A stretch of 64,000 nucleotides of DNA from Undibacterium sp. YM2. Lineage in GTDB: Bacteria; Pseudomonadota; Gammaproteobacteria; Burkholderiales; Burkholderiaceae_D. Made by a program: the position numbers and the translations under genes. Location: NCBI RefSeq assembly GCF_009937975.1, contig NZ_AP018441.1, positions 3,720,001-3,784,000 on the forward strand. The letters are read 5' to 3'. The notes under the pieces were generated by a model. That model was not told where the DNA came from. It saw nothing but the letters and a program-made list of their open reading frames with translations, and did no database searches. Below are positions 26,157-34,983 of the stretch, piece after piece; positions within the stretch are counted from its first letter, which is position 1, and every line of letters starts with the position of its first letter.

Positions 26157-27038
26157 ATGGAATTGATGGGTTTGGTTTATGGCCTGCTGGTCGCACTGAT
26201 CTGGGGAGCACAGCCTGTGGTTGCCAGTTTTGGTTACCGCGCATCGCTGGATATTTTTGACCTGACGGTATTGCGGTTTACCGTCAGCGGGCTGATCATG
26301 CTGCCTTTCTTCATCAAAGCTGGGGCAAAGAATGCAGCAGGCACGGGCTGGCCCAGGGCGCTGGTCTTGCTGCTGCTTGCCGGGCCTTTGTATAACATGG
26401 TACTGGTCGGTGGCCTGCACTGGGCACCTGCTTCTCACAGCTCGCTGATCTATCCGGCGTTTACTCCCTTGTTCACGTCCCTGCTGGCGAAACTGATGCT
26501 GGATAAGCGCGAAGGCATTCCCATGCTGGGTCTGGGCTTGTTATTGACCGGGGTGGTGGTGGTCAAGGCCGGCAGCATACTGCAAGCGCCGTCAGCCGCG
26601 TATGCCCAGGCCTGGCGTGGTGACTTGCTGTTCATGCTGGCTGCGCTGATGTGGTCGTTTTATACGGTGCTGATGCGACGCTGGAATACCAGCCCACTGT
26701 CGGTAGTCAGCGTGATACAGGTGGGCGGCTTGCTCTATGTGCCTGTGTATTTTTATTTTGCCGGTACCAGCCTGTTCCAGCTTGATGCCGGTGCGATTGC
26801 GGTACAGGCGGTTTATCAGGGCTTGCTGGTCAGTGTGGTATCTGTCTTGCTGTTCAACCTGGCGGTAAAGCAACTGGGGGCGAAAGCGTCAATGTTCACC
26901 GCGCTGATGCCTATCGTGGGGGTAAGCCTGGCCGTTCTCGTGCTGGGTGAGACCATGACCATGTCATTGCTGCTGGGTGCCATGCTGATATCAGGTGGCC
27001 TGTTTTTTTCACTCAGACAAGGGGCCCGCCAGCAATAA
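26157..27038 (+). CDS. DMT-superfamily (EamA) transporter
   Basis: A 293-residue inner-membrane protein with about ten hydrophobic helices in two EamA repeats (about 5-138 and 152-290); the second repeat starts GDLLFMLAALMWSFYTVLMRRW. EamA proteins usually export small metabolites or amino acids. ATG 26157 has AGAGG nine bases upstream; the ATG at 26148 abuts that site. It lies downstream of the DUF1445 gene and is probably co-regulated by the divergent LysR protein. The substrate is unknown. Confidence 0.88.
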   Translation: MELMGLVYGLLVALIWGAQPVVASFGYRASLDIFDLTVLRFTVSGLIMLPFFIKAGAKNAAGTGWPRALVLLLLAGPLYNMVLVGGLHWAPASHSSLIYPAFTPLFTSLLAKLMLDKREGIPMLGLGLLLTGVVVVKAGSILQAPSAAYAQAWRGDLLFMLAALMWSFYTVLMRRWNTSPLSVVSVIQVGGLLYVPVYFYFAGTSLFQLDAGAIAVQAVYQGLLVSVVSVLLFNLAVKQLGAKASMFTALMPIVGVSLAVLVLGETMTMSLLLGAMLISGGLFFSLRQGARQQ

Positions 27039-27065
27039 AAAAGCAGCATGGTTTGCCATGCTGCT
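27036..27065 (-). terminator. Rho-independent terminator of the hsp20 gene
   Basis: A 10-base-pair perfect stem (AGCAGCATGG / CCATGCTGCT, 27042-27065, loop TTTG) is followed on the minus strand by TTTTTTATT. It lies about 28 bases after the Hsp20 stop and at the end of the converging EamA gene. Confidence 0.85.
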
Positions 27066-27092
27066 CAAGTCTCCTCCTGCAATGCTGGCTGC

Positions 27093-27524
27093 CTATTCTA
27101 TTTTAAGTTTTTGCACTCCGCTGGCCGCACGCTTTTTAGGTAAGGTCAGATTCAATACACCATTATCGTATTTGGCCGTCGCTTCGCTCGCTTCTATTTC
27201 TACTGGCAACTGGAAGCTGCGCGATACTTCGCCAAAATAGCGTTCACTGCGCAAGACTTTCTGGTCTGGACCAGTTTTGTCTTCCTGCTTGATTTCTGCC
27301 CGCAATGTAACCACATTGCCATCCAGTGTGACATGGATATCGTCTTTGGCAACGCCAGGTACCTCTGCGTGCACAGTGTAGGCCTGATCAGTTTCCTTCA
27401 GGTCAAGCTTGATCTGTGCCGGACTGGGCAAAGGATCGCCATGCAACGGTCTTACAAAGAAACCTGGATTGACGTCCCGAAAAAAATCATCGAAAAAATT
27501 ACCACGATTGCTTAATGCTCCCAT
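27093..27524 (-). CDS. Small heat-shock protein (Hsp20/alpha-crystallin)
   Basis: An ATP-independent holdase chaperone of 143 residues. The N-terminal segment with NFFDDFFRDVNPGFFV is followed by an alpha-crystallin domain (about 38-130), including VHAEVPGVAKDDIHVTLDGNVVTLRAE and the hallmark YDNGVLNLTLPKK. The C-terminal tail ends KLKIE. The start ATG 27524 has AAGGAG upstream; a longer frame to 27554 has no support. It stands alone with its own terminator. A -35/-10-like pair lies about 60-85 bases upstream. Confidence 0.95.
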   Translation of the reverse strand: MGALSNRGNFFDDFFRDVNPGFFVRPLHGDPLPSPAQIKLDLKETDQAYTVHAEVPGVAKDDIHVTLDGNVVTLRAEIKQEDKTGPDQKVLRSERYFGEVSRSFQLPVEIEASEATAKYDNGVLNLTLPKKRAASGVQKLKIE

Positions 27525-27582
27525 TTGTCTCTCCTTCAGAAAAATATGACACAAAATGAAAATCCGTACTTGCTATGTGATC

Positions 27583-27611
27583 AAAATAGTATGCGACGCG
27601 GTGCTTGACAA
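27583..27611 (-). promoter_or_regulatory. Candidate promoter upstream of hsp20
   Basis: On the minus strand TTGTCA (27606-27611) and TATTTT (27583-27588) are separated by 17 bases, about 60 bases upstream of the start. The -35 lies within CTTGTCAAG, also reminiscent of the sigma-32 CTTGAA element, but the sigma-32 -10 (CCCATNT) is only partly matched. Confidence 0.3.
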
Positions 27612-27808
27612 GCCAGGCAAGCAGGCGGTTTGACACATATCAAATGAGTCCTGGAGCAGGTAGCTGAGCATGCCCCTTTCCAGGCAAAACGAGTGGATTT
27701 AAAATTCTCGCCGGACATGTGTTAAGGTCAATGCAGATTTTTCTTTTTCACATTGTTCAGTTGCCGGGTCTGTCATCAAGATGGCCAATCTCAGAAGCAC
27801 TTACATTT

Positions 27809-28174
27809 ATGGAAATACAAGTTACAGACAGATATGAACCCTGCCTTGATTGTGGAGCCTGCTGCGCTAGTTACCGGGTTTCGTTTTACTGGGCCGAGGC
27901 CGAGGAAAATGGCATAGACGATTCCATGGTCGAGGCTTTGACACCGGTTTACTCTTGCCTGCGTGGCACTAACCAGTCCAGCCCGCACTGCCAGGCTCTG
28001 GTGGGGGAAGTAGGAAAGTTCGTCAAATGCACTATGTATGAGCAAAGACCCTCACCATGCCGCGAGGTGCAGGTCGGTGACGACAAGTGCCGGCAAGCCC
28101 GCACCAGGCATGGTTTGGCTCCACTTCCATACAAAACGGAAAAGGACTCAGACAAACTGAAAACTTGCGTGTAG
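27809..28174 (+). CDS. YkgJ-family cysteine cluster protein
   Basis: A 121-residue protein with the CxxCxxCC-type cluster of the YkgJ/PF03692 family: Cys12, Cys15, Cys18, Cys19 (CLDCGACC), then further Cys at about 50, 61, 74, 84 and 94. The family is thought to bind a metal (Zn or an Fe-S cluster), and members are small cytoplasmic proteins of unknown function. The start at 27809 places the cluster at the usual N-terminal position; upstream codons of the open frame are hydrophobic and lack a ribosome-binding site. An unknown gene begins one base after its stop. Confidence 0.85.
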   Translation: MEIQVTDRYEPCLDCGACCASYRVSFYWAEAEENGIDDSMVEALTPVYSCLRGTNQSSPHCQALVGEVGKFVKCTMYEQRPSPCREVQVGDDKCRQARTRHGLAPLPYKTEKDSDKLKTCV

Positions 28175-28175
28175 C

Positions 28176-28727
28176 ATGTGCAGCCTGAAAAACAAACCGG
28201 GAACCGCCTTGATAAACGATAACGATAGCGATTACACATCAGACGACCACGCACCTCAGGAAGAGGACAACAAGGTCCACGAGCCACGCCTGTGGCGCGA
28301 CAAGGGCTGGACAGCCCAGGTCATCAAGAATGACGACGATGAAGGCTGGGCAGTTGCCATGATCAAGGATGGTGAGCCTGAACCTGCACTGGTTGGCCCG
28401 TGGACCATGGGGCGCGATAAAAAAAATCCCAAACCACTCGATGCAAATGCTTTTGGCACACTGGTGAAAACGGCATCCGAGGTAATACGTCGCCATGAAC
28501 AGCAATTGCATGCGACATTGCACAAGAGCCTGATGGTCGCGACCGATGAAGCAGACTTCAAGATCATGCTAGACATCGTGCCGGATGAGGATGATCCCTA
28601 TGCCTGGCTCAGTGCGCAAGATGCAGGTAATACCGAGCTGGCGAGAGTCAGGGTTGCCCCCAACTATAAACTGAACCAGCAAAATGCCAGGGCCTGGATA
28701 GCTGATGATTTTCGTCGTCCAGATTAA
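28176..28727 (+). CDS. Conserved hypothetical acidic protein
   Basis: A 183-residue protein, not recognised as a named family. The first 35 residues are acidic and polar (DNDSDYTSDDHAPQEEDN). The middle has WTAQVIKNDDDEGWAVAMIKDGEPEPALVGPW, a possible small beta domain, then a helical region with VIRRHEQQLHATLHKS. No signal peptide or membrane segment is present, so it should be cytoplasmic. It starts one base after the YkgJ gene, suggesting co-translation. Proteins of this kind recur in Oxalobacteraceae, as far as I recall, without an assigned function. Confidence 0.75.
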   Translation: MCSLKNKPGTALINDNDSDYTSDDHAPQEEDNKVHEPRLWRDKGWTAQVIKNDDDEGWAVAMIKDGEPEPALVGPWTMGRDKKNPKPLDANAFGTLVKTASEVIRRHEQQLHATLHKSLMVATDEADFKIMLDIVPDEDDPYAWLSAQDAGNTELARVRVAPNYKLNQQNARAWIADDFRRPD

Positions 28728-28754
28728 AGTTCAATTTTTATCCAGAGCGAGACC

Positions 28755-29114
28755 ATGGGCTCACAAGCAAGCTTTGTAGAATTTATTCTCGACCAGTTAA
28801 GCAGTTGCGAAGATGTGGTCGCGAAAAAAATGTTTGGTGAGTACGCGCTGTATATGTCGGGCAAGATGTTTGCGCTGATCTGTGATGATCAGCTCTTCAT
28901 CAAGCCGACTGCGGCGGGGCAGCAATTTTTAACGCAGTTACCAGCGACAATCACCGAAGCACAGCCCTACCCTCAGGCCAAGCCCTGGTATCTCATCGAC
29001 AGTGATTTGCTGGAAGACCGGGATGGTCTGACCACCCTGGCGCGTGCCACTGCGAATGCTTTGCCAGTGCCAGTCAAAAAGACCAGCAAAACCACTAAAA
29101 AGAACCAGGCCTGA
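28755..29114 (+). CDS. TfoX/Sxy N-terminal domain protein
   Basis: A 119-residue protein carrying only the TfoX_N domain (about 5-95), recognised by KKMFGEYALYMSGKMFALICDDQLFIKPT. Full-length TfoX/Sxy regulates competence, but stand-alone N-terminal-domain proteins are common and have no proven role. The Lys/Thr-rich tail (VPVKKTSKTTKKNQA) is variable in the family. It follows the acidic hypothetical gene by 27 bases and may share its transcript. Confidence 0.88.
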   Translation: MGSQASFVEFILDQLSSCEDVVAKKMFGEYALYMSGKMFALICDDQLFIKPTAAGQQFLTQLPATITEAQPYPQAKPWYLIDSDLLEDRDGLTTLARATANALPVPVKKTSKTTKKNQA

Positions 29115-29164
29115 GACTGAACTGAAACCCAGGCATGGCTCTTTTTTATCTTCAAATTCCGTGA

Positions 29165-29191
29165 GCGTTGATGGAATTTATTCATCAACGC
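29165..29191. terminator. Hairpin between converging genes (weak terminator candidate)
   Basis: GCGTTGATG / CATCAACGC forms a perfect 9-base-pair stem with a 9-base loop in the gap between the TfoX-like gene and the outer-membrane protein gene. Neither strand shows a clear U-run directly after it, so termination would be inefficient. Confidence 0.35.
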
Positions 29192-29207
29192 CACCGGAAA
29201 CAATTAA

Positions 29208-29780
29208 TTAAAAATTGTATTGCAAACCAGCCGACAGATTGCTGCCGGAAGTGCCGCTATTCGAGAACGTCCGGGCATTGTATTTCTCGAATTCTGCACG
29301 AACGGCTACGTTAGGAGTTATCTTGTAAGACACGCCTACCCCAAGCAGTGCCTGGTTGCCCGTATTGGAGGCTGAATAGGAAGGCAGGCCTGAAGTGTCG
29401 TAAGTCGTTTCTGCTTTTACACGCGCAATCCCGAGCTTGGCAAAACCGGCAAAAGCCTCATTGAATTCATAGTTATACACACCAGCCAGGCTGAAGCCGG
29501 TTTTCTTTTGTTCGCTATGGCCTAGCGGCACACCTGAATTGATAGAGGTTTTGCCACCAGAAAAATAACTGCTTTCTACTGCAAAATTCTTGTTGAAGTT
29601 ATAGCCGCCGAACAGCTTGTAGCTGGTGGCCTTGGAATCGCAAGTTGTGGCGTAGTTGCAGTAGTTGCTGTTATCGCTCTGGCCTACGGAAGCACCAAGA
29701 TAAGTCTGGGCACTAGCAAAAGAGCTGGCGAGCATACCCACCGCTGCACACGCGATGAGAGTAAGTTTTTTGATCAACAT
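29208..29780 (-). CDS. Outer-membrane beta-barrel protein (OmpW/Opa-like, 8-stranded)
   Basis: A 190-residue secreted protein. A signal peptide (1-24, cleavage ASA-Q) is followed by a barrel of about eight strands starting TYLGASVGQS. The protein ends GLQYNF, with the C-terminal Phe needed for Bam-dependent insertion. It contains Cys pairs (CNYATTCDS) in the first loop. It belongs to the outer-membrane beta-barrel/porin-family superfamily with OmpA-like N-domains. A clear AAAGGA ribosome-binding site precedes the ATG. Function, whether structural, adhesion or channel, is not determinable. Confidence 0.88.
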   Translation of the reverse strand: MLIKKLTLIACAAVGMLASSFASAQTYLGASVGQSDNSNYCNYATTCDSKATSYKLFGGYNFNKNFAVESSYFSGGKTSINSGVPLGHSEQKKTGFSLAGVYNYEFNEAFAGFAKLGIARVKAETTYDTSGLPSYSASNTGNQALLGVGVSYKITPNVAVRAEFEKYNARTFSNSGTSGSNLSAGLQYNF

Positions 29781-30089
29781 AAATATCCTTTGTTCACTAG
29801 TTGGTATATCTGAACAGTCTCAGATAGCTGGCCTGGAGCACCAAAGCACATCGCCAAACAGGTATTTGGCTGTTTCGTTGCCCAGGAAGCAATTTAAGGG
29901 TATACAAAGGATTGCAAAATTTAAATCAAAAATGCCCAGGTACCGTTTTAATGTCTTATTGGTATCACATGACTAGACTCTGACTATATGCATTGAACAA
30001 AGAGTTTTAGCCCCAATCAGGGTGCTGGTCTTGAAATTTCCAGCGGCAACATCAAATACTCAGGTACGAAGCTATTCACCGGAGAAAAG
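29781..30089. other. 309-base divergent intergenic region
   Basis: This lies between the outer-membrane barrel gene (minus) and the next gene (plus), so it must hold both promoters. It is moderately AT-rich. It contains a short dyad TCTGA-ACAGTC-TCAGA near 29809-29824 and no open frame with coding character; short frames here lack ribosome-binding sites. No RNA gene recognised. Confidence 0.5.
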
Positions 30090-30797
30090 ATGGCGTTTGA
30101 CCCATTGAATCTGAAACAGGCATCATCTGCCTTTGAACAGAGTCTGAACCGTGTCATTGATGAACGGGTAGCACCATTGGTGGACAGGTCCATCCATCAG
30201 GTCAGTAATGAATTGTCTGAAGTCATACGCCAGGCTGGCGAGCAGGTAGACAGGAATATCGCGCTGCTGTCTGATGAAATACATAGCCAGCGCAGCATGA
30301 CCAAGGATGACATCAGGGAGCTGATTGATTATTCCACGGCGCAGATAGGTGCGGCGATAGACCAGCGCATACTGGCGATCAAACATGAAACCTCCACACT
30401 GATCAATGAAAAAGTGGATTTGCTCAAGTGTGAGCTCGAAGACGCTGCAGTTAATAGCCGCAAGACCATGTATGCAAATGTGGCCATCTCCATAGGTGCA
30501 GCCGTTTTGATGGCGCTGGTTGGTCTGGCGTACAAAAAAATATCGATGGGTGAACTGAATCTACTGAATGTATTCAGGGTGACCTTGCTGTCCTGTGCGA
30601 CGTTTACTTTTGTCCTGTCCATGCTGAAGTTCATACAACGCTGGCGCAGCATGAAGCGCGTCAAGAAAGGCATGGCGACAGTAGCCATAGGCTATCTCGG
30701 TATCTTGCGGCCAAACGGGGCGACTGGTTTGCTAGTGCTCAGCGTGTGTCTGATGGCGGGCTGGGCCTGGCTGTATCTGGGGAAAATCTGGTTCTAG
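30090..30797 (+). CDS. Membrane protein with N-terminal coiled coil, function unknown
   Basis: A 235-residue protein, not recognised. Residues about 10-125 form a long amphipathic helical region (heptad-like, polar: VDRSIHQVSNELSEVIRQAGEQVDRNIALL). Three hydrophobic segments follow (about 128-147, 160-180, 212-232), so the coiled coil is probably cytoplasmic and tethered to the inner membrane. The ATG has GGAG upstream (ccggagaaaag). It stands alone, divergent from the outer-membrane barrel gene and 264 bases before an MFS gene. The layout resembles membrane-tethered scaffold or stress proteins, but no family can be named. Confidence 0.75.
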   Translation: MAFDPLNLKQASSAFEQSLNRVIDERVAPLVDRSIHQVSNELSEVIRQAGEQVDRNIALLSDEIHSQRSMTKDDIRELIDYSTAQIGAAIDQRILAIKHETSTLINEKVDLLKCELEDAAVNSRKTMYANVAISIGAAVLMALVGLAYKKISMGELNLLNVFRVTLLSCATFTFVLSMLKFIQRWRSMKRVKKGMATVAIGYLGILRPNGATGLLVLSVCLMAGWAWLYLGKIWF

Positions 30798-31061
30798 GAT
30801 TTGCACACGGCTTTGCCAAGCGCATCACATCAACAATTATATTAAAGACCACATGTTTGCCGGGTTACCAGTAACTTGCGACCCGGCAACAGGTTTTTAA
30901 AATTAGGCGTACAATTTAAAGCTTATTTGATTTGCTTATATCGATGAACTTTTTCTGTTGTGCAGCATCACAACATGAAGTTCATGTCTTAACGATCTGC
31001 ACTTCTTACCATTCCTGCTTTAAGTATCTTTAGCGCTGCCCAGGCGCTGACGCCCTGACCT

Positions 31062-32315
31062 ATGCAAACCAAGAAATTCGATCCTGTCTTCAATTCCTAT
31101 CTGATTTATATTGGTGTTGCCATCGCATCTGGCGGTGTTGCTTTATATACACCTATCATTGTCTCTGAAACAGGCAAGGCTTTCTCGGGGTTTTGGGCAG
31201 CATCAATTTTGTTTGGCTTGAACCTGGGCCGGGTGCTGGGCTCGTATATGGGTACCAGGTTTTCCCGTATGGCGAACCACCCGCTGGCAATCTCAGGCAA
31301 TATCCTGCTCGAAGGCATCGCCCTGTATTTCATGGCCTATCTGAATCAGGCCTGGGCGCTGGCACTGTTTGCCTTGCTGGCAGGCCTTGGTAGCGGTCTG
31401 TCCTTCCCTGGCTTGAAAAATTATTTATTGAAGCTCAAGGGTCTGGATCAGACTTCCATCTTCAGCAAACTCGCTTTCGCAATACGCATGGGTCTGGTTG
31501 GCGGCTACCTGACTGCCAGTTTTGTACCGCATGATCAGTTGAAGCTGGTGTTCCTGATCGTACTGATCACCTTCATCGTGTATGGGTTGTTCATGCTGAT
31601 TGCCATGCGTGCCATCAGCGAGCATGAGCAAGAGAGTCTGGCACTGGAACAAAAAGCTCAGGCAGATGAAGCAGCCAGTATAACTGCGATAGCCGCTGCT
31701 GAATCAGAAAAACCGGTAGAACTGCCACTGATGTTTTATTTGTCGAATTCAGTATTCTGGTGTTTTGCCGTGCAGCCCATGATAGGTTTCAGCCTGCATA
31801 TTCCCAAGTTCACACCTGAGATACCGGTCTCCACGCCGTTCTGGCTGGCGGCGCTGGTGATCATTTTTTTCCAGATACCGATTTCCAAACGTGCGGTGCG
31901 CACGCTGGATCATTTCCGTTTCCTGAAGATAGGCTATGCCTGCCTGTTTGTCAGCTTTGCCATCATGGTGGTGTTTACCCATAGCGCTGCTGCCGTCATT
32001 GTTTCTGCGATTCTGCTGTCTTTTGGCCAGGTATTTTATGGGCCCTCGCTGGATGTGCTGGTTGCACGCTTTGCCAACAAATCGGCGGCAGATACCGGCA
32101 GGCTGATGTCGCAGCAAATGTTTTACCAAAGCATGGGCACCATGGTCGGCAGCCTGGCGGGTGGCGCCTTGTTTGATTTTGCCCAGTTCCTGAAAATGCC
32201 AGGGGTCAACTGGTTCATGCTGGCATTGGCCAGCCTTGCCATGATGATGCTCAGCCAGAAAAAAATCCCGGCGCTTTATTACGATGCTGGTCAAAGGGTT
32301 CCCGGTACCAGCTAA
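31062..32315 (+). CDS. Major facilitator superfamily transporter
   Basis: A 417-residue inner-membrane transporter with 12 predicted helices. The conserved first-half loop between TM2 and TM3 is LGSYMGTRFSRM, and the central cytoplasmic loop (about 190-225, rich in Glu and Ala) separates two six-helix bundles. It resembles drug/H+ or sugar-efflux-type MFS proteins; the substrate is unknown. It is a single gene with a strong intrinsic terminator right after it and 264 bases of upstream non-coding sequence. Confidence 0.88.
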   Translation: MQTKKFDPVFNSYLIYIGVAIASGGVALYTPIIVSETGKAFSGFWAASILFGLNLGRVLGSYMGTRFSRMANHPLAISGNILLEGIALYFMAYLNQAWALALFALLAGLGSGLSFPGLKNYLLKLKGLDQTSIFSKLAFAIRMGLVGGYLTASFVPHDQLKLVFLIVLITFIVYGLFMLIAMRAISEHEQESLALEQKAQADEAASITAIAAAESEKPVELPLMFYLSNSVFWCFAVQPMIGFSLHIPKFTPEIPVSTPFWLAALVIIFFQIPISKRAVRTLDHFRFLKIGYACLFVSFAIMVVFTHSAAAVIVSAILLSFGQVFYGPSLDVLVARFANKSAADTGRLMSQQMFYQSMGTMVGSLAGGALFDFAQFLKMPGVNWFMLALASLAMMMLSQKKIPALYYDAGQRVPGTS

Positions 32316-32330
32316 GTCTGTATTTTACTG

Positions 32331-32357
32331 AAAGCCTGCAAGTGCAGGCTTTTTTCA
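32331..32357 (+). terminator. Rho-independent terminator of the MFS gene
   Basis: AAGCCTGCA-AG-TGCAGGCTT forms a near-perfect stem followed by TTTTTC, starting 16 bases after the MFS stop. Confidence 0.9.
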
Positions 32358-32461
32358 TCATGCCATCACTGCTGACAGAAACTGACACTGGCTCATCCTA
32401 AGATGTCTTTGCCTTGAACAACATATCAATGCAAACAACATCACCTTTAGGAGCAGATACC

Positions 32462-32824
32462 ATGATGACACCAAGCTATGTCCTTTTATATGTCGACAGT
32501 CCAGAAGCCAGCGCCGGTTTTTACAGCAAGATACTGGGTATGACACCAGTAGAAGCATCCCCTACTTTTTACATGTTCATACTGGACTCTGGCCACAAAC
32601 TGGGTTTGTGGTCAAAACACACGGTAGAACCAGGGGCTACCCCGGCTGGCGGCAGTGAGCTGGCTTTTGCAGTCGCTGACAATGCCACCGTCGATAGCAC
32701 CCATGATAACTGGGCCACGCGCGGCACGACGATAATCCAAAACCCTTGTAGCATGGATTTTGGTTATACCTTCGTCGCGCAAGACCCTGACGGTCACCGC
32801 CTGCGCGTATTCGCGCCAGCCTGA
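32462..32824 (+). CDS. VOC-family (glyoxalase/bleomycin-resistance fold) protein
   Basis: A 120-residue vicinal-oxygen-chelate protein with two beta-alpha-beta-beta-beta modules: [24 protein letters not shown] at the start and [16 protein letters not shown] at the end, both family signatures. ATG 32462 has AGGAG upstream; the longer frame from 32414 has no ribosome-binding site. VOC proteins include lyases, dioxygenases and antibiotic-binding proteins; the substrate here is not determinable. An EVE-domain gene begins two bases after its stop, so the two are co-transcribed. Confidence 0.9.
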   Translation: MMTPSYVLLYVDSPEASAGFYSKILGMTPVEASPTFYMFILDSGHKLGLWSKHTVEPGATPAGGSELAFAVADNATVDSTHDNWATRGTTIIQNPCSMDFGYTFVAQDPDGHRLRVFAPA

Positions 32825-32826
32825 TC

Positions 32827-33348
32827 ATGGCTGCCCAACAGTGCCATAACTGGATCGCTGTTGCCTCTGCCGACCACGTGCTGCGTGGTCAGGCAGATGG
32901 CTACATGCAAGTCTGCCATGGCAAGGCAGCACCTTTGCGACGCCTGCAGGCGGGTGACAGGGTCGCATATTACTCACCCAGCCAGGTCTTTGGCAGCAAA
33001 ATCAGATTGCAGACTTTCACTGCCATAGGCAGGGTCAGGCCGCACGATGCCTATCAGGTCGACATGGGAGATGATTTTCATCCATTCCGGCGTGACGTCA
33101 TTTGGACACCATCGCGGCACGCCAGCATCCTGCCCTTGCTGCAGACACTGGAATTTTCTGCAGGAGTGAAGAATTGGGGTTATCAATTCCGCTTCGGTCT
33201 GTTTGCCATCAGCGAACATGATATGCAGGTGATTGCCGCAGCCATGGGTGTCGCCAAAGACTGGTTTAATACTGGTCAAGCGGGAGCAGAACCATATCTA
33301 CACGCAAATACAGAAACAAATTTACAACTCAGCCTGGGCTTAAACTGA
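32827..33348 (+). CDS. EVE-domain protein (UPF0310)
   Basis: A 173-residue EVE/PUA-like protein. The N-terminal [44 protein letters not shown] is the EVE core that forms the modified-base or RNA-binding pocket; [13 protein letters not shown] and [13 protein letters not shown] complete the fold (about 5-145). EVE proteins bind modified nucleotides such as 5-methylcytosine or modified tRNA bases and can be linked to restriction systems. Here the neighbour is a VOC gene, so a housekeeping RNA-related role is as likely. No membrane segment is present. Confidence 0.88.
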   Translation: MAAQQCHNWIAVASADHVLRGQADGYMQVCHGKAAPLRRLQAGDRVAYYSPSQVFGSKIRLQTFTAIGRVRPHDAYQVDMGDDFHPFRRDVIWTPSRHASILPLLQTLEFSAGVKNWGYQFRFGLFAISEHDMQVIAAAMGVAKDWFNTGQAGAEPYLHANTETNLQLSLGLN

Positions 33349-33420
33349 TACTGTCTATGAAGTGGCACAAGTCAGGCGTTACAATGACGCCTGATCGTTT
33401 ACCTGACATAGAGAACCAGT

Positions 33421-34332
33421 TTGCCTGCACAATTACAGTCCACTCCTCCTGATCTGCCAATACGCTCCTGGGCAGCAGCCATGCTGTTCTTGCTCGCGGC
33501 TGTCTGCATGCCGGGCTGTGACAGCAAGGATGGTGGTAAAGCCCTGCAATTGACAGACTGGCTCAGGGTCAGCAATTTGACGGCAGAAATCCCGGCTGCT
33601 GGCGCACCACCAGCGCCAACACTGCGATATGCGATACGCAAACCTCAACGCATCTGGTTCATTGCCTATGATGACTGGCCAGACCTGGACTACGATATGG
33701 TCAACGTCATCGATGACAAGAATATCCTCGTCGCCAGGAGCAGCAAGTATGCAAAGACCCAGGCGGCAAAAGACGGCAAGCCTGCCGACACACAGGTCAG
33801 GCTCCTGAACGTCCATGGCGGTGCTGAAATCTCTCTTTGCCCCTCAGCAGAATTGATCAACGCACCAGCGAACAGTGATTTTGCAGATTGCGTGGAAATC
33901 AGCAAGGCCAATAAATTGATCGTCAAGCGCGTCGATTTTCACGGTAAACTGCTGCAAACCACCAGCATGGCCGCCAATGAATGGGATGACCTGATCACCC
34001 AAAAGAACGTGGCGTATTACGATGAGCAGCAGCAAGCCTATGTGCTGGAGACAGGCAAAGACAATACCTATTGCCGCCTGATCGCGCCAGGCAAGGAAAA
34101 AAGCCTGAGCTTTACCTTGAATCTCATGGATACCAAAAGCAAGTGCGACGACTTGCCAACCTGGGCCGCCATCACCCGCAAAAAATTAAGCAAGGCACTG
34201 AGCTTTGGTGAACTCGGCAAGCATGCTGCCATCTGGAAAAAACTGGAAACCTCCCATCCCGGCTGGCTGCCTGCCAAAAACGTCATCCAGGATGCCAGCG
34301 AAAAGAAAGCGTCCGCGCCGCCAGCCAGTTGA
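33421..34332 (+). CDS. Putative lipoprotein of unknown function
   Basis: A 303-residue exported protein. It begins with TTG at 33421; the N-terminus (IRSWAAAMLFLLAAVCMPGCDS) contains a hydrophobic core and a lipobox-like MPG-C at about Cys33. An internal ATG at 33481 would remove the positive charge from the signal peptide. The mature part is mixed alpha/beta with YAIRKPQRIWFIAYDDWPD and several Cys (about 140, 156, 220, 241) that may form disulfides. The family is not recognised. A small membrane protein gene follows after about 50 bases. Confidence 0.7.
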   Translation: MPAQLQSTPPDLPIRSWAAAMLFLLAAVCMPGCDSKDGGKALQLTDWLRVSNLTAEIPAAGAPPAPTLRYAIRKPQRIWFIAYDDWPDLDYDMVNVIDDKNILVARSSKYAKTQAAKDGKPADTQVRLLNVHGGAEISLCPSAELINAPANSDFADCVEISKANKLIVKRVDFHGKLLQTTSMAANEWDDLITQKNVAYYDEQQQAYVLETGKDNTYCRLIAPGKEKSLSFTLNLMDTKSKCDDLPTWAAITRKKLSKALSFGELGKHAAIWKKLETSHPGWLPAKNVIQDASEKKASAPPAS

Positions 34333-34383
34333 GCTTGATGTTAAACTACCCCCGTCGTTTTCTTATACGCTTGTTGTTTGCCT

Positions 34384-34947
34384 ATGATAGTCAGAACCTT
34401 AGTCGTCATTTGTGCCATCGTTTCGATTTATTTTGGCATAGACAATTTGCAAAAATATCGCACCATGCGGGTTCCCGTCAGCGAGTTTGAACAAGTCGAT
34501 GGCAATCTTGTGCTCATGGTGCACGAGGTGGATAACAATCCTGGCTATGTGGTCAATGGCAGCTTTAACAAACAGCTCTTGAAACTGACCTATAGTTACA
34601 ATTTCAATGGCATGGAAAGAAGCACTGACACCATCTCCCCCATCTGCACAGTGTGCGAAGCCAAGCACGTGCTGAGAATGACAGGTTTAAAACCGGCAGA
34701 ACTGGTTCCCGGTGCACCGTTGAAGGTCTATGTATCTTCAACCGATCCCAATAAGGCTTACCTCGCCCTGCCCACCTCTGGCGAACTACAATCACAGATG
34801 TGGACCGTATTCTTGTGGCTGGTCTTCGCACCCGCCATGTGCCTGCTTTTCTACAAGCTCGAGGGCAGTGGCAAAAAGCCGGACGAAGATACCGCAAAAG
34901 AAACCCAGGCATCATCCGCTGAAGCTGACAACACGCCGAAGGACTGA
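34384..34947 (+). CDS. DUF3592-like membrane protein
   Basis: A 187-residue protein with an N-terminal hydrophobic helix (about 1-18), an extracytoplasmic beta-rich region (about 30-130; LKLTYSYNFNGMERSTDTISP and LKVYVSSTDPNKAYL are typical of DUF3592), a second helix (about 137-158) and a charged C-terminal tail. A CTVC motif lies in the middle. TTG at 34378 is a possible alternative start. The function of DUF3592 proteins is unknown. It lies downstream of the putative lipoprotein gene in the same orientation. Confidence 0.7.
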   Translation: MIVRTLVVICAIVSIYFGIDNLQKYRTMRVPVSEFEQVDGNLVLMVHEVDNNPGYVVNGSFNKQLLKLTYSYNFNGMERSTDTISPICTVCEAKHVLRMTGLKPAELVPGAPLKVYVSSTDPNKAYLALPTSGELQSQMWTVFLWLVFAPAMCLLFYKLEGSGKKPDEDTAKETQASSAEADNTPKD

Positions 34948-34983
34948 GTCCGCGTCAGGCATATTGAACCCGGTTTTTTACTG

